From Symbiotaphrina buchneri (Eukaryota; Ascomycota; Symbiotaphrinales; Symbiotaphrinaceae): a stretch of 64,000 nucleotides of DNA. Under the pieces are notes generated by a model that worked only from the letters and a program-made list of their open reading frames with translations, was not told the origin of the DNA and did not search any database. Every line of letters begins with the position of its first letter. Position 1 is the first letter of the stretch. Of this stretch, positions 36,606 through 49,901 are shown piece after piece. A program made the translations under genes and the position numbers. Location of the stretch: NCBI GenBank assembly GCA_001599915.1, contig BCIG01000012.1, forward strand, positions 248,001 through 312,000, written 5' to 3'.

Positions 36606-39600
36606 TGACATGATATATAGGCCTTACTTAATAACTGTTTGCTAGTCAGTCAGTCGCTACCTTATAACCTTGTTTATAGCTAGCATTCACTTCATAGCTC
36701 TACATCTTAGCTAATTAACACTATCATTATAAATCCATAAGTTCCTACCAACATGATAGCAACACTTGCAAGATCTATCTCCACCATCAAATAGGACCAT
36801 CAGAATCCTGTTCCAGTAAGATAATCACCTTGTTTCTCTTTTTACCAAAAGGCATTAGCACTTTGGACAGGTTTCATCTGGTCATGATGATCATGTCTAC
36901 ACATCTGTAAGTCCTGATAGAGCTCCTATATCACCAGACTACATTACCAAGTCAGCCTGAAAAGCTTAAACTCTATTAATCAAGTCTTCTATGATAGTCC
37001 AGACAATAGACTAAATCAAGACTATTGGTCCTTAGTTTAATCCGGCTATTTTAGTTACAGGCATTGTAGGCTTACTACCTTTGTTGTTAAAAACTACAGT
37101 TAAGCTTGTTCAATAACTTAATAACTTTATTAAGATTAGATATCAATATGTCTTTACCTTTAACAAAGGATATCATCTCCTGATATATTCTATCCTATAG
37201 CTATATAGGATGCTTTACAAGGTATCTAGCTACCTGGTCAAATAGAATAAAACCTGTTATATGTTTAAATCAGCTGTTTAATAACTAAATCAGAAAGCTA
37301 TACTTAACCAACCCTGCCTAGATCTAACATATGTATTTTCCTTTATTATATCAATAACTAAAAAGAATGTCCAATACGTTATTAATTACTACTAACCCCT
37401 TTACCGTCTTAAGAGTTATCTAGCTGAATACAACTATAATGAACCAGTCTAATTCAAAGATATCTTACTTTAATACTATCAACTAAACAAGTGTTAACAA
37501 GTTAGTATCTTGTTTTTAGATTCTTTTTAGTTGAAATAAATCAAGACTTACTTAATTAAGATCTATAATGTTAACTAATATGATACTAGAAAAGCTTAAG
37601 GCAATTATTAAATGTGTTCTAGCTTATTAAAAACAAGCTGTTTAGTTTAACAATCAAGTAGGACTATTAGGCTTATCCTGATAATAAAACACTAATCTTG
37701 CCAAACCTTTTTAACCCTGTTGGCCCTTTTGGCCCTGTTAGCCTACCAGGCTATACAGAAAGGACAACAGGTAATCTATATCTATCTGATATTGGTTTTT
37801 TTTACTTAAATAATCTAAACAAGTATAAAACATCAAATTAAAAGAAACATACAATGTACTATCAAGATATTCATGCGTTTATATCTTGTATTAAGGTTAT
37901 TGCTTAGATTTAGGACTTAACAGCTATCTGTATAGTATTAAATGTTTATTTTTTTTAGAAAAGGTTTAAAACTGGTATAATAATATACTATTTAGTATTC
38001 AATAAGTCAATCTTATATAATTTAATAACAATATCAATAAATAATGCTGTATACTTAAAAAAACATTTCTAAATATTATTATCTATCGTTATAAGCTGCT
38101 TAGATTCCTTATGCTATATAATTAATAATGTTTAAGCCTGTTATAACATTATAAATTATATCCAGGATATCATTAATACATCTTGGTCTTATAGTTATAA
38201 TAACAAATATACTTAGGTCTTATACACCTGGAATTATCTTAATAGCTTTTTTAGGATAAGATTTATAAAACCTATTAAAGATACAATTCTAAAGCAGTTT
38301 ATTAATAAGTTAAACCTTAAAAAAGCTACCTGGTTTAATCATTACTTATAACAAGATAATAATGCTAATTATAACTAATTCAATAATAGAATAGGTTGAC
38401 AAGTTTAATTAAATACCTAATATAATAATAAATAACCTTGATAAGGTTAGTATCAGTATTTTTATTAGCCTTTTACTCTGTGTTTATAATCATCATAATA
38501 GCTATCTTATTAATCAAGCAATTATATAAGTTAAAAACCTTAAAGTAATTATTACTAACTAGGTAATACAAAAGGATACTATTACAATCTTAACTTTCTT
38601 TTCTTTAACTATCCTGATAATAACTAAAATGATAAGACTTATAGCAATCAGCAAAAACAGTATGATTTATTATAGGTACTAGGTTTTAACTAACTATTGT
38701 TATAATTGCTTGAAAATAGCAACTTTGAAAATCAGTTAATGGTTGCAATTTTATAAACCATCTTATACCTTTGTAATAATAGCAACAGATTGCTTATTAA
38801 AGCAATATAAACAAGTTTAACAATGTCAACATTGATTATGTTAATAATTATAACCTGTTCTACAGCTATAACACAATTGCTATTAAAGATAATATTTCTA
38901 AAAGTAAACTATAATAAGAAAAAAAGTTTATAAATGCTAACTTTATCTTTGTTTTATATTATATTTATTATATCTGCAAAAAGGACTTTTTATCCAGGAA
39001 TCAACTATATAAACATCTTAAAGCTTACCATGTATCTTAACCTAAGGTTACTGCTATTGGCTAATTGTAGATATCAATAAAAATTAATACTTTTAATTTA
39101 TCTATATTAAATATATCTTAAGATAAAGTTAATATATTACTTATTAAACCTATTAAACTTATTAAATTAATTGTACCTAAGATAGCTATTTCAGGCTATA
39201 AATTCAAAAGATAGCATTATATAATAATCTAGATTTAACTTATTTAACTTAATAACTTATTTATTGTTTATATTAATTTAAAATGCTTTATGTTTCTAGT
39301 TAATAAAACATTCTTGTTACTTTACCTGTTAAATACAATTATTAAAAAGATATTAATAAAGATTATTATATATAATATAGAAAGCTATTATTATAAAGCT
39401 ATTAAGTATATCTTATTAACTATCTATATGCCTAGTTACAAGAAAGATACTTTTAGAATGTATTCTACAGGTGTTATTTATTGTAAATTCTATATTATTA
39501 ACAAGCTATAAACTAATATACTGATTAAAAATAATATTATTGATTCTAAAGGTATAAAGCTAAATATAGATAAAAAGCAGCTTATTATTTGCTTTTATTA

Positions 39601-42600
39601 AAAGCTTTAAATCCTGATAAATATTATTGTAAAGGATATTATTCTTGTTTATTATAAAATCTAGATTATTAACCAGGTTATAATTTAGCCTTATACATTA
39701 ATTAAAGTACTGATCTAGGTTTATAGTTTTATTTCTAATAGATAAGATTACTTTTTTAAGTTATAGCTGTTTAACGGCTAAAAAGGTTTATTAGTTTATA
39801 CTTATATAATAAACTCTATTCTTTTATTTATACAAGTTCAGAATAATTTAAACTATCTTATTATTTTTAATTAACATTTGCAAGTTAGTTACTTGATAGA
39901 ATATTTTAAAAAAGGTTATTACTCAATCATAAATAAGAAAAACAACCTAATTGTAATATAGTTCAAATCTGGCAGATAGGCTAAATAAATGCTAAAGATT
40001 AAAGTTATTGTTTTCCTAGTTTTTATAAGAATAACTATTTTATCAATCTTAATTATTTTAATTAAAACTGTTAATTTACTTAAAACTATCTTGTTTAACA
40101 GTATTATTATTTATAGACAAGGTTCTAAAGTCTTTTATCTTATAAACATAGTTAATAGTTACCTGTTATTCTAGATAAACAATAACTTAACAGTATAAAT
40201 TCTTAAAAGCAATTAGCTTACAATTCTGTTTTAAGATGATTAATAGAAGGAAAAGTCTATTGTTTCAGCCAAAGTCTATCTTTTAAAAGCTAAAAATTAC
40301 AAAAAAGTAAACAAAGCCTTTAATAAGCTTTATTTCTAAGGTTAGATAAAACATTATAAAAAACCTACTTCTTTTAGTTATCCTGTTTTTATTATATAGA
40401 AAACAGTTATTTAGAACAAATAGTCAATTTAAAAGGCTAAGGTAATAGTTAACATTTAAGATCTAAACAAATTAATAGTCTTTAACTCTTATTTGATCCT
40501 TTTGCAATCTAATTTAACTTCTATTATATAAAGCTATCATTATATTATAACTATTAACTATTTAACCTTTTTTATTAATAGCTTGTTATTTAGAAAGATT
40601 GTTATAAGTTAACTATTATCTTTTACCATGGTTAAAAAAGCTTTAAAGTTGTTTTAATAAGCTTCTATAACTTTATACCTTGTAAGGCTAGTATAATAGG
40701 TTATGTTCTAAACGCTTTAGCAGCTTTTATTTAGTTATTTAACCATGTTCTAATCTTGATTTTTAAAGGTTAACAATCAGTTTTAATCTTTATCAATAAT
40801 TGTTATCATTGATATACATGTTTTACCTGTGTACGAGCTGTTACTAGCTATCTTTTTATATGATCTAAGCTTATATCCTAATATATCCTATGTTTAAAGA
40901 TAAATTAATAAGATATTATATCAATATAGAATAATAGATAATAGTAACAAGGATTTATTTAAAAAGGCCTATATTAACAATATTATTATCTACTTATATA
41001 CCCTGTAGAAATACATTTAATATTTTAACATAGTATTTTATAAGTTTGTATAAATAGAAATCATCTTTTTACTTATAAAGTTATTTATAGAATACTTGTT
41101 AATCATTATCCTAAAGCATCAAGTAAATAGGTTTAGCCTTTTTACTATTTAGAAAAAGCTTAAAGCTATCTAAAAGTTAAGGTTTCTATCTATTTTAACA
41201 GTTTTAAACCATTATCTTAATTTAATTAATTAGCTATATAACTATATCCTTTAGTATACTATAATCACTAAGCTGTTATAGCAATAAAAGGTATCTTTAA
41301 TCAGGATTATACTGGCTAAAGGTTATAGTTACTAGGTATATAGATAGAAAACTGCCTTTATCCTTATTTTATTAAAAAAGAAAGCTTATTAACAGCTATA
41401 GGCTATATTTAAAAAGTTTAGTTTTTTATATCTATTTTAATATTAACTAATAACTTTATATTAACATAAGCTCTGTTTAAGAATACAATATCAGCATTAT
41501 AGTTTATTACATTAAAAGCAACTTAATGGTCAAAGGATATTAGATTAAAAAGTCAAATATTTAATTAATTTTTTTTCTTAACAAATATCTTTTATCTATA
41601 AAATGTAACTATTGGTTAACAGAGTTAAAGGTTACAAGTTTAATCTTTATTATCAAAAAGGTATACTATATAATAAAAGTATCTATATAGCTGATTATTA
41701 TCTATATTGATTATTTAGCTGTTATCTTGATCATAAGGCAAATTATACTATTATTTAGTTTAACAAACAAGCTAAATAAGTATTCTATCTAAGCTAGTTA
41801 ATACCTATTATAATTCTATTTAGATATCTAATATAAGCTTGGTAAACAGCATATAATACCAGATGTTCTATTTTAACTAGCTAGTTTTATTACTTTATAC
41901 AACTTAAAAAACATACTTAAAGACTTTAATATCAGTGTTTTTTACATCTTGTTTATTAAACTGTTTAATAAGTTTAAACAACAGTTAAAAAACAGGTATA
42001 AAGAAAATAAACAACAGTTAAAAGTGTTTAATGAATTAAATTATAAATTAAAAGTATTAAATTAAGTAGCTGATAAAAAAGCTATTATTCTGTTTTTATT
42101 ATATAACAACCTTTTATATTATATTAACAAAGCTAATAATTATAAGCAATTAGTAATCTTTTTTAAATTAAAAAGAGATATCTTTTAAATTATATATAAT
42201 AAGTATTATCATTAAGGCTTTTACAGGATATACTTTTAACTAATAACCTTTTTTATATCTATGATCTGGTTAAGAAGCTATAGGTCTATATTGTTTATTA
42301 TAAGATATATTAATGTTATCATATTAAAAAACATTATCTATATAAAGATTTACAGTCTATACAGTCTTTATTGATTTTATTTTATATGATATTATTAACT
42401 TTATCCTAGCATTGTTTAAGAATAATATTTATAATATAATAATAACTTATATTAATAAGTTTAATAAAAAGATACTATTGATTCCTGGCCAATCTGATTA
42501 ATCAGCTGAATAATAGGCTAAAACACTTGTAACTGTTTTATTATATGTAAATTAAAGCATACTAGCAGTTATTATATCTGATTAAGACAAGAAATTCTTA

Positions 42601-43821
42601 TTTAACATTTAAAAAGGTATCTTTAAAAGCTTAAAAGTTATTAAGCTGTTTACAAACACAGTTTACTATCTATAGATAGATAGACAATCTAAAAGAACTA
42701 AATTGTTAAGATTATTATCTGATTCAATATTATAAGTAATAATATTGAATAAAAGCCTAGACTCCTGCTGATATAAGCTATTATAAATAACTTGTCAAAC
42801 ACTTTGATAACCTTGTTGCTAAATAAGATTATATACAGCTTTTAAGTTTACAATAGATTAAACTTGGTTATGATAGATGTTTAAAAGACAGGTATACTAT
42901 ATCAAAAATAAAAAGTTAATTATATTAAAGTTTAAAACTTGATTATATATATAAACATGTTTATAAAGCTATATTATAACAAAAAGCATATTTATCTTAA
43001 TCTATAGGAAAAAGATTATATCTATCTTTAATTATACTATAATTATATATTATCTAATATATCAAAATCAAAATATAGCAAGCAATAAACAGGCCTATTT
43101 ATTATCAAATGAAAAGTTAGCCAGTTAGCATACAAGCTTAATCTTTTAGTTAATATAAAGATCTATTCAGTTATATTTATTATAAACATCAAGCTTTTAC
43201 TTTATAAAGACAACCTATATTGATAACTTTGATCTAATAGGCTATCTTTGGTAATTAAAACAACTATGTTATTAAATGTTCTAAATATGAACAAGTAATA
43301 GCTATTCAAGATTAAAAAGCTAGTTAACAGAAGAATTTGTTATTTAGGTTATAGATAACATTTGATAACTAAATATCTAATTAGGTAAGAGGGTTATAAG
43401 TTGTATTTTGATAAGTAATATAGATAGGATATACTAAGTAATACTAAAAAGCTTATTCAAGAGTATAAAGCGTTTTATTCTCTTATTAAAATAATAATAA
43501 CTCCTGACAAGCTTATTTAAATAATCATTATAAAAAGTTGTTTAAAAGGTTGTAATTGCAGTTATAACCATATAAACAGTTAATAAAACATGGTAGAACT
43601 ATAGATACTATAGTTTATAGCTAACATTAATTGTTTTTCCTGATAAAGGTATCAGTTTTATTTATTTAAAAAAGGTTAACATAATATATAGGCCTTATTT
43701 AATAACTGTTTGTTAATTAGTTAATCATTATCTTATAACCTTGTTTATAGCTAGTATTCATTTTATAGCTTTATATCTTAACTAATCAATATTATCATTA
43801 TAAATCCATAAGTTCTTACCA
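36606..43821 (+). mobile_element. Ty3/gypsy retrotransposon G1, heavily RIPped, nested in the copia element
   Basis: 145-bp LTRs lie at 36606-36750 and 43677-43821 (TG...CA; TGACATGATATATAGG at the start, GTTCCTACCA at the end). They are flanked by the 5-bp duplication ATGTT (36601-36605 and 43822-43826). Polypurine-like AAAAAAGG precedes the 3' LTR. The body is a strongly AT-converted copy of the family represented by G2: a gag C2H2-like motif (YYICKKDFLSRNQLYKHLKAYH near 38965), a protease-linked block at 39290-39511, an RT active site changed to AYINN at 40970, and an integrase region after 42.3 kb. No intact ORF. A solo LTR is inserted at 40681-40883. Confidence 0.87.
40681..40883 (+). 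mobile_element. Solo LTR of the G3 family inside G1
   Basis: This 203-bp segment (TGTAAGGCTAG...TATCCTAATA) interrupts the G1 reverse-transcriptase frame exactly where G2 is continuous. It matches, in the opposite orientation, the G3 LTRs at 44556 and 58465. The flanks TACCT and TATCC are a plausible 5-bp duplication altered by two transitions. LTR-LTR recombination presumably removed the internal part. Confidence 0.78.
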
Positions 43822-43975
43822 ATGTTTAAAGATTAGAATTAAAATAAAATCCTAAAAATAAAATAAATGTAAAAATAAAAAACAATACTTAAATTGGAAA
43901 TATATCAAATAAAAAGGTTAAAATACCTAAAAATGAATAAAAGCCTAAAAGCACTTATTATTACTTAAAAAGGTA

Positions 43976-44500
43976 TGTTAAAATAATAAACAATAATAAG
44001 TGCTATTATCCTGGAAAGCTTTAAAAACCATAGTAAAGTGTAAATATAAAACATAATAAAAAGCCAGAAGTTTATAAAAACCTATAAAAGCTTATAAAAG
44101 CTTTTAAAAGTTTTTAGAAGCCTATAGAAATTCCTAGAAGTTTCTAAAACATTTAATATGTTTTGTAATCAATAAATGACCAAGTATTTGTAAACATTAT
44201 AAAGTATTGATAATTAACAGATTATAAAGCATTGATAATTAATAGATTATAAAGTATTAATAATCAACAGATTACTAAGTATTGATAATCAATAAGATTA
44301 CCAAGTATTGGTAATTAACAAGATTATTAAGTATGTTAGAATATTCTAACTGTAAAAATTATTTTTTATTTACATTTATAAAAAAGATATAAAACCCTTA
44401 GGTAGATAAAAAGCAATTTAATTAGCATTTACATTTGTTTTTACATTTATACTATTTCAAGTTATATTCTTTCTGCTATTATACCTTTTTATATTTTTAT
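43976..44500 (+). repeat. Copia 3' LTR
   Basis: Same repeat as 31956 and 59459, and the most AT-converted of the three (for example TGGAAAGCTTTAAAAACCA). It carries four or five of the roughly 25-bp units. The right limit before G3 is approximate. Confidence 0.7.
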
Positions 44501-45566
44501 AGGTTATTAATTTTTAAATACCTTTATTTTACAGGTAAAACTATTTAAATTGTATTGTTAGGATATAAGCTTGGATTGTGTAAAGAGATAGCTAATAGTA
44601 GCTTGTATACAGGTAAAGTGCATGTGTTAATGATAATAACTATTGATAAAGATTAAAATTGATTATTGATTCTTTAATATCAGGATCAGAACATGGCTAA
44701 ATAGCTGAATAGAAGCTGCTAAGGCGTTTAGAGCATAACTTATGGTATTAGTTTTACAATTGTTTCTTTTTTTTAAAAGGTTTATTTTTGAATCCTTATA
44801 ATATATCATCTTTAAAGATATACTGTATAATGTTATTCCTGTATACAAAGTATATAGTTATAAGGCCTATATTGTAACTTAGAACCTAGCTAAATGGTTC
44901 TGTCAAACAGTAAAACAAAACTAAACTGAGTTTAGGCAAATGCTTCTTTAATATCATATTAAAGGTATAGGTGACTATAATATATGGTTTTTGTGTTTTA
45001 TATGCTTGTAACATGTTATATACATACAGAAGAATCTTATGTTATAAGGTTATATAATTACATATTTATATAAAACATTGTTATTATTGAATAATAAGGT
45101 ATAATTAGCTAAGATATGTCTTTTGTAAATGTGCAGTTTTATGATAATAGATTATGCATGTTATCTGGACATAGTATTTAAACAGCCTATTTCCCCTTAG
45201 ATTTATAGCCCTTCTGTAGCTAAACACCATTTCTTCTTTATCTCTTACAATAGTTTTCTGTCTGTTTTCCTTTTGTACATTCTTTGTAATATACAAGCTT
45301 TTTTTTGTTATCTGTTAGCATTTTTTAACTGTTTTAACCATGTTTATTCCTATACCTAATATGACTATACCTGTTATGTTTCTTACTGATGCTAATTAGG
45401 ATCTTCCTAAGTATAATCTATGTAAACTATCTAAGCTAATGTTTTATATTAGGAAGTTGGTAGGAACTTATGGATTTATGGTGATGGTGTTGATTGAGAA
45501 AGCTATCTAGCTAAGGTGCAGAGCTATAAAGTGAATGCTAGCTATAAGCGAGGTCATGAGGTAGCA

Positions 45567-45662
45567 ACTGACTGACTAGCAAGCAGTCACTGAGTAAGGC
45601 CTATATATTGTGTAGTGACTGACTGACTAGCAAGCAGTCACTGAGTAAGGCCTATATATCGT
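45567..45662. repeat. 51-bp tandem duplication within the G2 3' LTR
   Basis: The unit CTGACTGACTAGCAAGCAGT... ending CCTATATAT occurs at about 45568 and again at about 45619. The 5' LTR of the same element (52377-52534) has it once. Confidence 0.85.
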
Positions 45663-46094
45663 GTCAACCTCCCCTAAACAAACAAGACCAACACCCTTGT
45701 TGGGAAAAGCAGGCCATAATATCCATAGTTCCACCATGCTCTATCAACTGTTTGTACGGCCGTGACTGTGACCGTGGCCCCTTGGGCGATCTCTTGTAAC
45801 AACCGTTCAAGTAGGCTTATTAGGAGTTGCTGCTGTTTTGATAGGAGGATAAGACGTTTTATACTCTTGGATAAGCTCTTCAGCATTGCTCAGTATATCC
45901 TGTCTATACTATTTGTTGAAGTGCAACTTGTAACCCTTCTACCTGACCAGATATTCAGTTACCGTACGCTGTCCATAGCCTAAGTAACGAGTCCTTCTGT
46001 TGACTAGCTTCTCAATCTTGAATGGCTGCCATTTGTTCATATCTAGAGCGTTTGGTGACATGGTTATCTTGATTACCAAAGGTGGCCTGTTGGA

Positions 46095-46388
46095 TCAAGG
46101 CCGTTGATACAGGTTGTCTCTATACGGTAGAAGCTTAATGTTCATGACAGATACAACTGGATGGATCTTCATATTGGCTAGGAGGTTGAGCTTGTATGCT
46201 AGCTGTCTGACTTTTTGTTTGATAATGATTGGGCCTGTTCGTTGTTTGCTATATTTTGGTTTTGATACACTGGGTAGCATATAGCTATGATGTAGTTGAA
46301 GGTAGATACAATCTCCTTCCTGTAGGTTAAGATAAGTATGTTTCCTGTTATAGTATAGCTTCATGAATATGTTCATGTATATGATCAA
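46095..46388 (-). pseudogene. G2 integrase C-terminal fragment
   Basis: A 97-codon open remnant with KYYNRKHTYLNLQEGD-like sequence, then HSYMLPSVSKPKYSKQRTGP and ANMKIHPVVSVMNIKLLP. This is the SH3-like/GPF region that follows the catalytic core of gypsy integrases. Upstream frames are closed by stops. Confidence 0.8.
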
Positions 46389-47267
46389 GTCTTAAACTTC
46401 AGCATGGTTGACTTCTTATTTCTGGTATAGTACACCCATCTCTTGAACATCCGCTATGATTAAGTCTAATCTATCATGAACTCAGAAGCTATACACGATC
46501 TTATTCAATAACAGAGTTATCAAAACGTTTAGCAAGTTATTCATAGTGGCTTGTATCAGCAGGAGTCTAGGCTTCTATTCAGCACTGTTGCCTATGATAT
46601 TGAATCAGATAGCGATCTTAACAATCTGGTTAATCCTTTCAGACTGCCCATCCGTCTACAGGTGATAGGCTGTGTTTATAAGCAGCTTAATGACTCCTAG
46701 GCTTTTAAAGACACCCTTCCAGACATCAGATAAGAATTTCTTATCTTAATCAGATATAATGACTGCTGGTATGCCTTAATCTGCATGTAATAAAGCAGTT
46801 ATGAGTGTTTCAGCCTATTGTTCAGCTGACCAGTCAGATTGGCCAGGAATCAATAGTATTTTTTTATTGAACTTATCAGTATAGGTCATTATTGCATCAT
46901 GAGTGTCATCCTTAGGCAATACTAGGATAAAGTTGATAATAACCGTGTAGAATGGAATCAGCAAGGACTATATAGGCTGTAAGTCTCTATACAAACGGTG
47001 CCTTTCAATACAACAATGTTGATACATCTTATAGTCAGCAATATAGACCTATAGCTTCTTGGCCAGATTATAGATATAGAAGGAGATCACTAGTTAAAAG
47101 TACATCCTGTAGAAGCCTTAATAGTGATGTTTGTTATATGCAATCTGGAAGACATCTCCTTCCAGTTTAAAGGGGATTATCAATTACTCACAACCGTCAG
47201 CTTTATCAATATAGTATAGAAGGTTGTTATGTAGTAGGAACAGAATGGTAGCTTCCTTGTCAGTTAC

Positions 47268-47525
47268 TTAGTCTGACACTTCTAACTTATGACTTAGTTT
47301 ATTAAGCACTTTTGACCATTGTTTATCTTTTTTATACCTGTCCTTTAGCTGTTGTTTGAATTCATCAGACAGTTCAATAAGCAAGATATGAAAAGCACTG
47401 ATATCAAGGTCTTTAAGTATATCTCCTGAGTTGTACAGAATAACAGAGCTAGCTAGTTGAGATAGAGCATCTGGCACCACATGCTGTTTACCAGGCTTAT
47501 ATTGGATATCCAGACAGAATTGCAA
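47268..47525 (-). pseudogene. G2 RNase H end and integrase linker fragment
   Basis: An open remnant starting FCLDIQYKPGKQHVVPDALSQL, the conserved end of gypsy RNase H domains, followed by a lysine-rich linker. It is part of the G2 polyprotein and not an independent gene. Confidence 0.8.
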
Positions 47526-49613
47526 TAGATACTGACTAGCTTAGATAAGATGCTTATTTAGCTTGTTTGTTGAACTACATGATAACGTAATTTGCCTTGT
47601 AATCAAGGTAGCAGTTGAGTGATCAGTATAGACAATAGTCAGCTATATGGACGCCTCTATTATATGATATACCTTCTTGACAGTAAAGATCAGACCTATC
47701 ACCTCTAGCTTTATCAGCCAGTAGTTACACTTTGTAGGTAAGAGACACTTATTAAGGAAGAGGATCAGTTGAATGTCTGACTTCTTAATCTGATATCCTT
47801 TGACCACTGGGTCGCCTTTAACATGATAGACCATAATACTGACATTGTGCTCCTAAACAGAGTCCATATTGATATAAAGTTGTTGGTTGGGATCGAAATG
47901 GATACAGAAACTAGGTTTCTCAAATATAGCCTGTAGCTATTGATAGGCTTCCTCTTCTGATGGAATAGGGATAAAGGTGGTTTTCTGTCCATATACCTGG
48001 CAATTACAACCTTTAGCCGGTGCAGTCCTGACAAAGGACGCCTTTTGCTATTGTAGCAGCTCAGTGATTATAGCATACCGGGGGATATAGTCATATAGCC
48101 AGTTAGTTAGACCAAGGTAGTGGTCTAGAGCTGCTAGAGTAGATGGAAACTTCAATTTCTGGATGGTTTCAAGCTTCTCCTGAATAGTAGAAAGGCTAAA
48201 CCTATCTACTCAGTGCCTTAGGACAATGATTGATAGGTACCCTATAAATGACTTCATAGGCAAAAGGGTGATTCCCATTTGTATAAACTTACAGAACACC
48301 ATGTCAAGATATTGAACATGTTCCTACAGGGTATACAAGTAGATAACAACATTATCAATATAGGCCTTTATGAATGAATCCTTGTTGCTACTATCTATCA
48401 TTCTATATTGATATAGTATCTTGTTGATCTATCTCTGAACATAAGGTACAGAGTTACAGAAACCTATTGGAACAACCTTAAAGCTTTCTTAACTGCAGTA
48501 AAAGACAACAGTTAGCTTATGATAGTCTTTCCAGGCAATAGGCCACTGATAAAAGAAGGTCAGATAATCAATGGTCATGATATAGCAACAGCCTTGTACA
48601 ATAGAAGTTAAGTTGGACTGCAAAGGGATCGGATAAAAGTCAGGGACTGTCAGTTTGTTCAGATCTTAAATATTAACTACTACCCTAGCCTTTTAAGTTG
48701 ACTGTCCGTTCTGAGTGACTATTCTTTATACAATGAAGACAAAATAACCGAAAGAAGTAGGTTCTTTATAATGTTTCATCCAGCCTTAGGAGTAAAGCTT
48801 ATTAAAGGCTTTATCTACCTTCTTGCAATCTTTAGCTCCTAGGAGATAGACCTTAGCCAAAACGATAGACTTTTCCTTCTGCCAGTCATCTTAGAACAGA
48901 ATTATAAGCCAGTCACTCTCAGGAATTCACATCATTAAGCCATTGTCTATCTAGAGCAAAAGGTAACTATTGACTACATTTGCAAGATAAAGGACTTCAG
49001 AGCCTTGTCTATAGACGGTGATGCTATTAGACAAGATAGTTTTAAGCAAATCAACAATCTTGATTAGAGCAGTCAGGACTGATGGAGTAGTTGCTCCTAC
49101 AAAGGCTAGGAGAACGGCAGCTCCAATCTTCAATATCCATTTAGCCTATCTGCCAGATTTGGACTGTACTACAGCTAGGTTGTTTTCCTTATTCATGATT
49201 AAGTAACAACCTTCCTTAAGATATTCTATCAAGTAACTAATTTACAGATATCAACCAAAAGTGATAAGGCAGTCTGAATCATTCTGAACTTACATGAATG
49301 AAAGAGCAGAGTTTACTATATAAGCATAGATTGATAAACCTTCTTAGCTACTGGGCGGCTACAGCTTGAAGGAATAGTCTTATCCATCAGGAATAGAACC
49401 ATGAACCCGGACCGGTACTCTGGCCAATGTATAGGGCTGAACTATGACTTAGTTGATGGTCTGGACCTTATGATGAACAGGAGTAATATCCTTTGTAATG
49501 ATATTCATCAGGACTTAAAGCTTCTGGCAAGAGTAAATAGTAAGCTGTTTCTTGTCTATATCTAGCTTTATACCTTTAGAACCAATAATGTTGTTTCCAA
49601 TCAGCATATTGGC

Positions 49614-49901
49614 TTATAGCTCATTGATAATATGGAATTTATGATGAATAACGCTTATGGAACATATTCTGGAAGCACCCTTCTTACAACCAGGCATGTA
49701 GACAGTCAGTAGGATATACTCAGTAGCCTTATAATGACCGCTTCCTATATCACATATAGTGACCTCTGTTGATATCTTTTTGATAACTGCATTCAACAGG
49801 TAAAGCAACAGGAACACTCTATTAACTAGTGATATAGAGCATCCTGAATCAATATAGGCGGTGAATAAGTTGCTAAGTTGAACAAATTGAATCTGGATCA
49901 T
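49614..49901 (-). pseudogene. G2 aspartic protease fragment
   Basis: Contains AYIDSGCSISLVN, the DSG active-site motif of retroviral-type proteases, then a beta-rich stretch. The corresponding region of G1 (39290-39511, plus strand) is the same sequence with further AT conversion. Confidence 0.78.

Larger units (their letters stand above)
31956..44500 (+). mobile_element. Ty1/copia retrotransposon, RIP-degenerate, interrupted by gypsy element G1
   Basis: The 5' LTR begins TGTTAAAATAGTAAGCG at 31956 and the related 3' LTR begins at 43976. Between them, in + orientation and broken by many stops, are recognisable parts: gag from ATG 32657, a damaged zinc knuckle (YDHCKKTGYMIKDC, near 33220), the protease LDSGCT (33500), a GAG-pre-integrase box HD-IGHVNY (33937), an integrase core (STDICSLINLKTFTGKQYF, 34090; LKSDNNREF, 34300; SYSP, 34385), reverse transcriptase (LNKVLYGLKQS near 35530; CYIDNLLIF at 35665) and an RNase H-like end (36170-36590). 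The order protease-integrase-RT-RNase H defines copia. G1 is inserted at 36606-43821. The LTR 3' limits are approximate. Confidence 0.85.

Noticed and set aside
44663-44848. 61-codon minus-strand frame
   Set aside because: It is LTR sequence of G3, not coding DNA.
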